Below, in pieces: positions 54,391-64,000 of a DNA stretch of 64,000 nt. Origin of the DNA: Punctularia strigosozonata HHB-11173 SS5 (Eukaryota; Basidiomycota; Agaricomycetes; Corticiales; Punctulariaceae); assembly GCF_000264995.1 (NCBI RefSeq), contig NW_006767433.1, positions 1,210,876 to 1,274,875 on the forward strand. Reading direction: 5' to 3'. Within the stretch, counting starts at the first letter, position 1. Every line of letters starts with the position of its first letter. The position numbers and the translations under genes are program-made. Below the pieces are notes generated by a model. It did not search any database, was not told the DNA's origin, and worked only from the letters and a program-made list of their open reading frames with translations.

Positions 54391-55983
54391 CGCTAAAGGA
54401 TATGATTGTATGGTGACTGGTTATCGAGGGATTCAGTGGGTGATTGATGCGAGTCGAGTGAGCTGCTGGCACTCGACGCGATTACCCCATACTTATACGT
54501 TTCCAGGCCGCCCCGCCTGGACGCTTTCGAGAGCATGCGACGTAGGCTCCGAACGCGGCTGTCAGCGAGAGAGAGAGAGAAGAGCGGCTCCTGCTCGATT
54601 GGGATGCGCGTCCACTTCGATGGAGGTGCATTTCATCACGTGTATATCCTTCCAAGGCCTGGATATTCCTTCGACGGTTCGACGATCGCCGTGCAAACAT
54701 CAGAAAAGGTTATGCAGCGACCTCGGATGCGCGTTATCGCGACGTCGAGGGTCGAATGCTATCAAGGATGCGTCAACACGAGGACCGCAGAGTGTCGCAG
54801 GTGCTGCGCCCACGACGTAATCCAGGATCTTCGGTGGGGTATTGTCGCCTTTCAGTTCTGTCCGATCTCATCCGCTGCAATGACGACAAGCACTGCGCGT
54901 ATGATCTAATCCAACGATGAATGTTTTCCGAGTCCCTTGTTGCGTCAACGAGCGGCTGGTTGTGTTTTGGAGAATTGGCGAGCGAAGTGAAACAGTCTTC
55001 GCGGTGATGCGGGCCGTACCGAGGCGGTTCAAGTCGGGGAACTGGCAAGGGCGACTCCTCCCTCGGGCAATGGTATCGAAGGTTCCTGCGCGGATCCGCC
55101 GGTCTGCGGCATGCACGTTCGATGGCATACGCTCTGAGGCCGTTGCGCCGCCGAACTGGGCATTGTCATGGACAAACGCGGCCGCGTCTTCGCGCGAGAT
55201 TCAAGCAATGCGCTCTCTCGAGCGTACTCCGGTAGTGCCCGAGCTCGTTATGTTTTCTCCTTTCAAGCAGCGTTTATAGCCCCGACTCTGCCCCAAAGCG
55301 AGCGAGGATCGTTGGTTCTAACGGTCTTCTATGCTGAACAAAGCATGTAGACAATTCTGTCGAGTATGTCAGGATGCAGCGTTCCTTACGGAAGGAGATC
55401 GTGGCGGGAGACCGAGGACAACCGCCCACGGCAACATCTGAATTCGCTGTTCACATCAGGAACACTGTTACCGCGCGTGTAAGAACAGCCGGGACGGCGA
55501 CATCGAATTTAATGCGTCAAAGACTATAGGTACAGGCAGTGTCAACGTCGTTTATGGTCGGTTGTCCGCAATGTATCAACTATCACTTACCGGTTTAATA
55601 TATGGCTTATCGCAGGCTATTCCAGAGGAAGCTTCTGTAACGCTATCTGGTACGACGTGCCAAGTATACAAATAACCATCCGGCGTGACCGATCTTACTC
55701 TTCACATCGTCCGAGTGTACGCGGCAGGCAAATGGCAACGAGTTGGGATTGGGAGTGTCAGGCCTTCCGTCATGTAGCGTTAACTGTCAATTGCAAGGGA
55801 GCCCGGCTCCGGGCCGCCAACCGGTCAGAGCACGTCTCTTATGACCCGGTCCGTGAATAGCCGCCCGAGATTCGCCCGGCCCGCTCTCTCGCCATCTCTA
55901 TACCCCAGCCGCTACTTAATGCCATCCGCGATGAAGGATCTGGATTACCGCCGCTCCCTTGTTTTGCTGTCGATTACTCCAGT
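54391..55983. other. gene-poor region upstream of Con-6 copy 2 and the oxidoreductase
   Basis: 1.59 kb between divergent genes. Several open frames of 60-150 codons overlap in different registers, none with domain-like sequence or paired splice sites. It likely holds two promoters. No tRNA or transposon ends were recognised. Confidence 0.4.
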
Positions 55984-58038
55984 ATGTCCAACGAGAAGAA
56001 GCTCAATGTCTTGATGTGTGAGTGTTCGCAGTTTGCATATAACGTGCCAAGATACGTCTTGCCTGAACCAGCGTGTCTGCTCGTTCAGGTGGTACGGTGC
56101 GTGCGGATCCCGAGGAGATTGCGAGATCTGAGGAGAGATCGCTCACCGGTGCGTGCAGGGGGAGTACACGACGGGATGGACAGGATCAGGCGCTTCGAAA
56201 TCGGACAAGAAAGTACGGACGACGGTTTTAGGTTACGTGTGGATCTTTCGCTGACAGCTTCGTGTTAGATCGGAGTGCGTTAGCATTCGTGCGGCGTTCG
56301 CGATCGCCCACGACTGATGTAAATGCATGTTTACCAGGTCGTCGGCCTGACGCTCTTCGATCTGCGAAGGCGGGAGAAGGTGCGTGCTTCCAGTCGTGGC
56401 GTGTTGGAAGCACTCCGCGACGCTAATCACCACGATGCACGCAGGTCGACAAACTCAGCATGGTCGGCGTGAACGGATCGAAGTTCCCCGCCATCCGCCA
56501 GCACCTTTCGGAGAATATCGCGGGCGTCTACAAGGACATGGATGTCACGTAGGCAGCCTGCCCTTCACGCCGCGGCAAAACAGCTGATTTTCGGAAAGCT
56601 TCCAAGCGTATCCTCCGGAAAACAAGGTTGACCCCGACGCATGTACGCAGAATCCCCAGCCATCTCCGTCCGATTGACATTTAATCGTCGTTGCTTCCCA
56701 GACAAAGAGGCGATCGACGCGCTGTCGGCAGGAGACGCGGTCATCATCTTCACGCCGGACAGTAAGCTCACGCAGCCTTTTCGGCTCGACCACGCTCGAT
56801 CTAATCTAATCTGCAAAACGAAAGACACGCACTTTGCTATCGCGATGTACGCGATCGAGCGCGGCATGCATGTGCTGGTCACGAAGCCCGCCGTGCAGAC
56901 CCTGCAGCACCACAACGAGCTCATCGCGGCAGCCAAGAAGCACAACGTCGTCTGCTTCGTCGAGCACCACAAACGGTTGGCACTCCCGCGAAACCTCTTG
57001 CCCGCCCTCTCATCTAAACGGTTACACTTGCACCACCAGATTCGACCCGGTCTACAGCGACGCGAAGGCCCGCGCGCAAACTCTCGGCCAAATGAACTTC
57101 TTCAGCGCGTGGATGAGCCAGCCCAAGAGCCAACTCGAGACCTTCCGCGCATGGGCCGGCAAGGATTCGGACATCAGGTGAGCTCTCCTAGCCCCGCCCC
57201 CAAGGACCCGGATGATATCTCTCGTACTTGCACTTATTTCGGAATCGCGGCAGCTACTACCTCTCCTCCCACCACATCGACATCCACTGCTGGATCGTCC
57301 AAGACTTCGCGGTCCCCACCCGCGTCGTCGCCAGCGCCGCCACGGGGATCGCAACCTCGGAGCCGTACAACTGCGTGCCGCAGACGGAGGATACCATCAC
57401 GCTTCTCGTCGATTGGCAGTCCACGACGTCCACGAAGCACAAAGGAACCGCCGTGTACACCGCATCATGGACCGCGCCGCTCAAGAGCGGCGTACACTCG
57501 GCGCAGCACTGGTACTACATGGCGGAAAAGGTCGGCTTTGCATCAAAATCGCTATACATCTCCGTTCCCCATACCTTTTAGGCACGAGATCACTGATTGG
57601 CATAACATTAATTTTTTTGGGTCATTATCATCTCAGGGCGAGATCAACGTAGATCAGGCCCACCGTGGATACGATATCGTCGTCGACGACAGCGGAAAAT
57701 CATACTACAATCCCTTCTAGTGAGCGTGACTTTATTTTTCCGTCCCCTTTCTCACAGGATGTCCATCTCTCCTCACCAGCATGAAGTACTCGCCATCGGA
57801 GAGCGGGCACTTCGACGGCCAGCGCGGGTACGGGTACGTCAGCATCGAAAAGTTCATCGACGCCGCGCGGTCGAGCAACGCGGGCACGACCCAGCCCGCC
57901 GACTTTGACAAGCACGGGCTGCCGACGATCGCCAACACCGTGCTCACCACCGCCATCCTGCACGCGGGCCGCATCAGCCTCGACGAGAAGCGCGCCGTGG
58001 GCATCAAGAAGAACGGCGACGAGTGGATCCTGGAGTGA
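55984..58038 (+). CDS. Gfo/Idh/MocA-family NAD(P)-dependent oxidoreductase
   Basis: Sugar or polyol dehydrogenase-like protein with a Rossmann fold. Exon 1 [11 protein letters not shown] is spliced to CGT and then [18 protein letters not shown], the dinucleotide-binding loop. Further exons: [72 protein letters not shown] followed by PAVQTL (the EKP-type segment with Thr-Lys-Pro), and VCFVEHHKR then [18 protein letters not shown]. The C-terminal sheet has [20 protein letters not shown] with the catalytic-site His region, and [12 protein letters not shown]. The last exon ends GDEWILE at 58038. Around ten introns. It belongs to a conserved fungal subgroup; the substrate is unknown. Confidence 0.87.
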
Positions 58039-59559
58039 GCGCGCGCCGCACGTTCCCGGGCGGGCGCGTGCCTGGAGCTGGAAACCGAGGGAGGGAGCGT
58101 CCGTCCTGCGGTGCTCTGTGTCCCCCCATCATCTGCGAGCGAGGAAAGAAAAAATGTGAAGGGTCGGAGTGGGGTGCGGCAGGATCGGGCAGGAGATGGC
58201 GGTTAGGATCAGAAAGAAGTCGCTCGGGTACAGTGACGACCCGCTGTTCTCGGGAGGGAGATGAGAGGGGGGATGGGGCCCGGAACCAAAGCCGGGAGTA
58301 TTGTATATGTATATGTATATGTAAAACCCACGCAGTTCCCTTTCGGTGCTCTTCGATGCCGACTCTCGCGGCTGTCATATGCGCGAAATCAGACGACTCT
58401 TTGAATTGCGAGATGGCCAGAGAGAACCAACGGACGCCACCACCTTCCGAGCGCCATCGCAACGGCGCCCCCTTTGTTTTCGTTCCATGTATCAGCGGAC
58501 AGAGGTCGGACATTTCCCTGTGCTTGGGAACGGCGAAGCCCAAGCGTAAGTTCATACTCGCATGCCACCTTATCCGCGAAGCGACCAACGACACACGCGC
58601 GCGGTAGAACGGCACAATCTAATAGCAATGTAACAAAGTTGCGCAGACAAGGGACTTCTTTTTGACACTACGACTATACGGACTCTACACGGTCTTCTTG
58701 GCCCTAGGATCAGATTGCCCTTGAGGCGGATGCAAGGGGGAGAGAGAGACGACAACGAACAAATGCGATTTGTGCTACGCTATCGAGACCAATGATTTGC
58801 TGCAACAGGAGACGAGGATGGAGTTGGAACAGCGCGCCAGAAGAAAGCTGGAGGGGGAGGAGGAGCTTTGAGGGGCTCCTTGGTGGGTTGGGGTAAAAAT
58901 ATAATAACCCGCCATGCGAGTTCCAGAGGTCGACGACAGAAAAGGGAATCGGGAGAGAGGGACAACTATGTAAAGGGAGAATAAGGTGAATGAATAAGAT
59001 AAGGTATGAAGGGAAACAAATGCACAGGAACGGAAGTTTTAAGAAAGGGAATGTAATCGACCTCATCGCTGCGGTGGGGAAAAAAAACGGATTGGGCGAT
59101 GCTGGTTGCATAAAGTAACAATTGCGAGGAGGGAAAGAGCGTGGTGTTTGTATGTTGTTGTATAAATCGACAGGGTTGGAGACGACCGAGAAGAGGACGA
59201 AGCGTCCGGGACGACAAGAAAATGTCCATAATACAGATGGGATTCCGGTCTTGTACTTTCGTCGTTCGCCGGTCGTCCGCGCCGGTCATTTGGGATTGCG
59301 GGAATTGGTAGTAGGGATGAGAGAGACAGAGAGAGACAATTGCAGATGAGGAGGGATGCATGGTTGATGAAGTGATGCCGAGATGATGCGAGAGAGAATT
59401 TATGCTGTCGACAGACGTGTTTGCTATGGTAGTACATTTTGCCAGGGGTGCGGTTGGTTGGATGGGTTCTTGTGCGAAAGCGGGAGATGCGGGGTGGGGG
59501 GCATCTGCGATGGATGAGGAGGCGTGGGACGAGAAGCGATAGACCGAGGTTTTGAGGCC
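58039..59559. other. convergent 3' region, oxidoreductase / cyclin
   Basis: 1.5 kb without supported genes. It has a TATATG microsatellite near 58302-58320 and, from 58700 on, a purine-rich plus strand consistent with a long 3' UTR of the minus-strand cyclin. No terminator or RNA gene identified. Confidence 0.45.
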
Positions 59560-61092
59560 TTATGACACCGCTGCGACGCGAGGGGAAGCCACGTTCATGT
59601 TCGAGAGCGCAGAACGACCGAAGGTGACAAAGTCGTGCGGCAAGAACTGCTCCGGCACTTCCGCGTGGTGCTTTGTAAAGACGAGGTCGCGCGAGGACCG
59701 CACGTTCTCCTTGTCCGAGTCGGCGAGAACGGCACTGATGAGCGTGTCGCACGAGTAAAGCGGGGTCGTCGGGGTGACGGGCATGTCGTCCGAGATGTCG
59801 GACGCCGTGGTCGAGACGCTTGCGGGGGTGCTGGCAACCGAAGACATCGGCGAACGCGTTGGCGTCATCGGCATGACGAGAGGCGCGTAGGTCTGGCGGA
59901 CGAAGCGGCCGCCCTTGAGGTAGAACTGCACGACGAACGTGGCGGCCTTCGAGTAGAAGGCGTACGAGTACTTCTTGACGAGGACCTCCGACAAGTCGTT
60001 GACGTGCTTGGCAAGGCGCTGGTCGAGCAGATCGACGATCTCGAGGCACTCATCGGTCTCCTCAAAAATGCGGTGGCCTTTTCCGCACAGGAATCGCGCC
60101 AGAGTCAAGGAACCTAACGCAACGGTCGAAGGCGGGAAGCGAACAAATTCCCGATGGAACAGAGTGATCTCCATGACGAAACGCGCGACGTGCTGCACCC
60201 GAGGCTCTTCCATGCACGGACCGTGGCACATCAGCCGTAGCCACGCCTCTGCGGTGGGGTGGCCGAGTACCCATTGTATGGTGGAGAGGATATGCTGCTC
60301 CATCTGCACGAACGCCGACTCCTCGTACGTATCGCGACAGACCTGAACCAGATCCTGCACCGTCGGCACGCGCTCCTTCGCGTCCTCAAACTTGGCAGCG
60401 ATCCAGAGAGCCGTACATCCCACGAGCTGGTAGTGCTTCACGTACACGATGCGCCGCGAGACGTATCGGTCGATGATGTTGAGGGCGAGGTAGAGTGTCT
60501 CCGGCCGAAGGCGGAAGGTGAAGTGCAGTTCGACGAGGAAGTCGACGAGGCACGGGCGCATGTGCCACTTGATCTCCGGCTGCTGGTCCATTGATGTCAT
60601 CGACCCCATCGTATCGTGCTTTTTGATATGACAAGGGAAGAACTGAGCATCATCCGGGGTGCAACTGGATCACAGCCCATCACTGACCTCCATCTGGTGC
60701 ATATAGTACCTGATGTCCTCTCGATACTCTTCTTCGAGAAGGACGCCCTGGCGGTGCAGCGCGAGCACTTGGGCTTGGCGCTGGGACCGCGCCTCCTGTT
60801 CGAGGACTATGGCAGACTTGCGGCCCGAGCCGTGCTGCAGGTGCGAGTAGGTGGGCGATTGCTTGTGCGCCTTCGAGATGCCGTATGGAGACGGTCGTTT
60901 CTTGGGGTAGACAGCATTGCGTGCGTGTCGGGAAGAGGCGGAGACGTCTTTCATGTCGGTAAGGGGAGCTAGAATCGATCCAGAGGCCTGCGAGATCGAT
61001 GTAGAGCTAGAAGAAGAAGGACGGGCAGCGAGGGTGAGCGACTGCCGCGATGATATAGACGACGCATTGTCAAAGAAGACGGAGTGGGCCAT
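59560..61092 (-). CDS. G1-type cyclin (Cln-like)
   Basis: Starts MAHSVFFDNASSISSRQSLT at 61092. A disordered N-terminus leads to EQEARSQRQAQVLALHRQGV and YREDIRYYMHQME, the helix before the cyclin box. One intron (GTCAGT donor after MHQME, near 60690; acceptor near 60648) leads to DQQPEIKWHMRPCLVDFLVE, then LYLALNIIDRYVSRRIVYVK and LVGCTALWIAAKFEDAKERV, the cyclin box with MRxxLVDFL and KFED. A second fold (RFVMEITLFHREFVRFPPST to LARFLCGKG) follows. The tail is Ser/Thr/Pro-rich with SPMSSVASTPASVS, likely CDK sites and PEST-like. It resembles basidiomycete Cln1/G1 cyclins; a B-type role is less likely since no destruction box is plain. Confidence 0.87.
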
Positions 61093-64000
61093 GGTCGGCC
61101 ACGTAACGACGACAAGGCGAAGAAGAGGAAGGAGAGATTGCGCTCAAACAATGAAAAGGAAAAGGCGGATAGAGGCCGGGGCGGCCAACCAAGTTTTAGG
61201 CAGCCATCGCCGGTGCACTGCTGGAAGGGTGATGCTCGTAAAGTGACCCGTGCGGTGGCAGCCGCGACAGGCGAGAGTGCCACACGCCCGGATAAGGCCA
61301 CCGGCCCCTCGAAAGGTGGCGGACGATCGCGACGCCGCAGGACGACGCGCGCAAGACGCGTGCAAATCTCGGAAGTACTGACTCACCGACGTCGGGGTCC
61401 GGATCATGCGAGGAGACGCGAGACAGGCGGTGGGGGGCTCGGGGCTATCGACAGCGAAGTCGACGGCGGGGCGGCGGGGCTAGTTTTGGATCGTCAGCGT
61501 GCGGGTCGTTACGGGCGAGGCGGGGAGGAGGGGTGCGCTCGACGTCGGACGCGACGACGAGGGAGGGCGAGGAGAAAAGAGGACGAGGGAAGCGAAAAGC
61601 ATATAAGAGGCCGGTAAATCGGGACGTGGATTACTACCAAATCAGGAATGTGAAGGGGTCTACGACGACAAGCGGACTTGGGAAACAAGGGTCACAGTGA
61701 CGCTGTGAAAGGAGAGGCAATCATCATAACAACCGCATGATCCTCTTCATCTAACCCCGTATTTCCCACGCGAAACACGTTCTACGACGACCACGACATC
61801 TAGCATAGATCCTCACCTGGGCGGGCGGATTCGTCGAGCTGCGTGCGATCCCTGTTAGCCATGATCGACCCCGCAAAAAGCGACTGTGGCACACGGCGCA
61901 CTCACCCAACGACGATGTGAGATTAGGCCCGGGGGTGCTGGTATTAAGGAGAGCGGACAAGGAGCAACAAAACGAAGGACTAGGGCTAGAAACGGCTGAT
62001 TGTCTATAGGTTGAGAGACGAGCGGACGACGAGCGGGGCAGACGGTGTCAGTGTCCACGGGCGGCTCTGCTGGCAATGCCGACTCGGTGCGATGCGACGA
62101 CAAAGGCCTAACGAAAGGCTAGATGCGTCCGTGACCCTTTACGAGGCCACCACCGGGAATGAGCGCTGCAGAGACGACGAGTGGGGGGAAAGCTTGGAGC
62201 GACAAGACGTTCCAGCGGTAAGCTTTGAGGACGACCGCCCGCTCAAAAAACGAACAAGGGGCGAGGCAGCCTTCTTAGTCTCATACGCACGCCCCCTGTG
62301 CTTTACTCGGCAGATGGCCCCACGAATGAAGACCACGTTCCCGCCTGCAGGCAGCCCATTCAGGCATTTACGACACGGACACTTAGATAAGCCGGTGAAC
62401 CCCCTTCGCCGTAAGTAAACACCCAATCGATTTCGAGAAACGACCCGCTCGTCCAGTCACAAGAGCCCAACATCTGAGACTGGGCCGTGTCTTTGCTTGT
62501 CTCAATGGCCCCCTCCTCGAACAGCGACCTTCGCCTTTGTTGCAGTCTGCTCGCGATCACGAAGAAATGACGCAGGATCACACTAGAAACTGCGCCGCCA
62601 CTGGCTAAGGGGGTGTGGGTGTGTGTCTAGGCAGAAGACCCTCGCATCAGTCACTGCCTATCGAAGCGCCATCAAGTCTTCGACGTGAGGCTGGGGGAAA
62701 TCACTTTGACGTCACTTAATAAGACGTGTAAAATGGTATGCGGCCCGACCGCGGGCCCCAGCTCATTCTATCTTGTTGCCTTGGGGTCGGCCCCGAATAT
62801 CAACGATGATAATAATGGTCGTCGTCCAAATGGATGTGGAGCGTAAGTATATGGAGGTCACGGCCAAGGTACGGACCGATCGAGCCAAAAAAAAAACAAA
62901 TACGGGCCTCGGGTTGCCCGACCGGTTCACAGCCACACGGCGCGATCGCGAACAGGTCTCGGATATCTCGTCCGGTCCGCTTGGGAAACGCAAGCGAACA
63001 AGTCCAGAGATGCGCCGCGTTGTATAGAGAGCAACACGAAAAGATGCTGTCAATAATGAGACACATCTGAGAGAATGACTGTCGTAAAAGGCGGGATCTG
63101 AGGGATTAAAAAGTCGATGCGCACGCGCCAGGAATAAGTGCGGGCAAGTCTCCATTACATGAAGAGAACTCACGTAGCCCATATGGCGAATATTGATTGA
63201 TCGCGCGTCCTGGGTAACGGGACTTTTATACAGCTCTCTCTCTCTCTCCAAAAAGTGTTGTGCCTTCTTCTTAAAGCCTAAAACGAATTCAATCGCCTGG
63301 GCGGTCCGTACGGTCTCCCTTCACGCGCAACGTATTTTTGCACCAAACCCAATTGCCGAACCCGGCCTCCGCGTCATGAGTAAAGGGAAGTTTCGGGCGA
63401 GGCCCCCCAGCCGTTTATGTGATTCGCGCCGCCAAGAATACGACCTATACACAGTCCGCCGCAAACATAGCCCCGAACGGCTCCCACCGCCTTCCACCCT
63501 ACGCTCGTATAGGAAACCCGTTCGCATTCGCGTCGGACCCGACCGGACAGACTGGAGAATGACACGGGAAATGCGAATGCCATAGGGCTGCGCCACCGGC
63601 TCAGGTCACGTGCATTTCGCGCGCCCTTCCGGCGGGTTTTCCCAGAGGAGAGGGGGGGGCGATCAGAGATCTGGAACGCCGATCTTCTCGAAGATCCCTT
63701 CACAAGATACGCGGCCCAGGGGCCCAGCCTGTCTTGCGCCTGTCTGTATGTCTTGCGCCCCAGGCGTCAAAACCAATTATACGCGTTGATTTATCGTACT
63801 GACATTGTCTGCCAATGTTCCCGCCCCATCGGATCCTCAGAGCCCAGCGGGAATCTTTCGTCTCTATGAATCTCCACGAGGCCCGCGCGGCGATGCGCTG
63901 GCAAGCGACGACCCCGCACGAGATCAGAGAACGCATGGGAGATTACGCAAGTGGCGCTGCAAGCCATCCCCCCGAGGGCGCCCGATCCCGATAATGGAAA
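61093..64000. other. 2.9 kb gene-free stretch upstream of the cyclin
   Basis: No frame with domain-like sequence or consistent splice sites on either strand up to the window end. Contents: the ACGCG cluster above, one more ACGCGT at 63781-63786, a TCTCTC tract near 63235 and an A run at 62887. It may be a long cyclin 5' UTR and promoter, or contain a non-coding transcript; neither can be shown here. Confidence 0.45.
61345..61554. promoter_or_regulatory. cluster of ACGCG (MBF-like) cores upstream of the cyclin
   Basis: ACGCGC 61345-61350, ACGCGT 61356-61361, ACGCGA 61416-61421 and ACGCGA 61549-61554 lie 250-460 bases upstream of the cyclin ATG. ACGCG is the core bound by fungal MBF at G1/S genes. 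GC-rich background raises chance matches. Confidence 0.4.

Noticed and set aside
58302-58320. TATATG tandem near 58302 as a promoter element
   Set aside because: It lies in a convergent 3' region and is better read as a microsatellite.
1-64000. A functional gene cluster (secondary metabolism, mating type, or a Pol III/transcription cluster)
   Set aside because: No polyketide synthase, NRPS, terpene cyclase, homeodomain or pheromone genes. RPC37, RPB8, cyclin H and SWI1 are scattered among unrelated genes, so their presence together looks like chance.
1-64000. tRNA, rRNA, CRISPR arrays, retroelement copies or virus-like elements
   Set aside because: Reading by eye found no cloverleaf-type arm set, rRNA-like stretch, spaced direct repeats, LTRs or reverse-transcriptase motifs. 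A tRNA could still be missed; a tRNAscan run would settle it.

Overview
The window is nuclear DNA of a filamentous fungus, almost certainly a basidiomycete and probably an agaricomycete. Genes are dense and on both strands. Nearly all are cut by short introns of about 45-70 bases, coding sequence is GC-rich, and the gene set (Con-6 proteins, arrestin-like adaptor, Ser/Thr-rich GPI-type secreted protein, many-exon acyl-CoA ligase) fits that group. There is no sign of bacterial, viral or organellar DNA.

Layout. 0-8 kb: Pol III subunit RPC37, an unassigned multi-pass membrane protein, FAP7/AK6, a secreted Ser/Thr-rich protein and cyclin H of TFIIH. 8-19 kb: a large GYF-domain protein with a split CNH-like region, an acyl-CoA ligase, two related MITEs side by side, and an arrestin-like adaptor with PPxY motifs. 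19-29 kb: a Rab5 GTPase, a DUF1764 protein, the SWI/SNF ARID subunit SWI1 and a WD40 protein with two SUMO-interaction-like motifs. 29-42.5 kb: D-2-hydroxyglutarate/D-lactate dehydrogenase, telomere protein RAP1, CDK11, a tubulin-tyrosine-ligase-like protein, ERMES subunit MMM1, RPB8, SmD2 and pescadillo/NOP7. 43-51 kb: a Sec7-PH Arf exchange factor containing an assembly gap, and a disordered protein with four copies of an unassigned short motif. 51-58 kb: two convergent Con-6 genes around gene-poor, partly decayed DNA, then a Gfo/Idh/MocA oxidoreductase. 58-64 kb: a G1-type cyclin with 2.9 kb of apparently gene-free upstream DNA to the window end.

Most genes are conserved housekeeping functions: transcription (RPC37, RPB8, cyclin H, SWI1), splicing (SmD2), ribosome assembly (FAP7, NOP7), traffic (Rab5, Arf GEF, arrestin), cell cycle (CDK11, cyclins), telomere (RAP1) and mitochondria (MMM1, dehydrogenase). 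They do not form one pathway, and I see no secondary-metabolite cluster, mating-type locus or CRISPR. Many genes are divergent pairs with 90-360 bases between start codons, so shared promoters are likely.

I did not find a clearly new multi-gene system. The best leads are the four-copy K-(L/M)-(S/A)-x-x-(F/L)-G motif protein, the GYF/CNH protein, the SIM-bearing WD40 protein, the MITE pair, and several start codons isolated on first coding exons of 3-13 bases. Exon limits were worked out by eye from reading frame, GT/AG signals and remembered family sequences. No alignment or transcript data were available.
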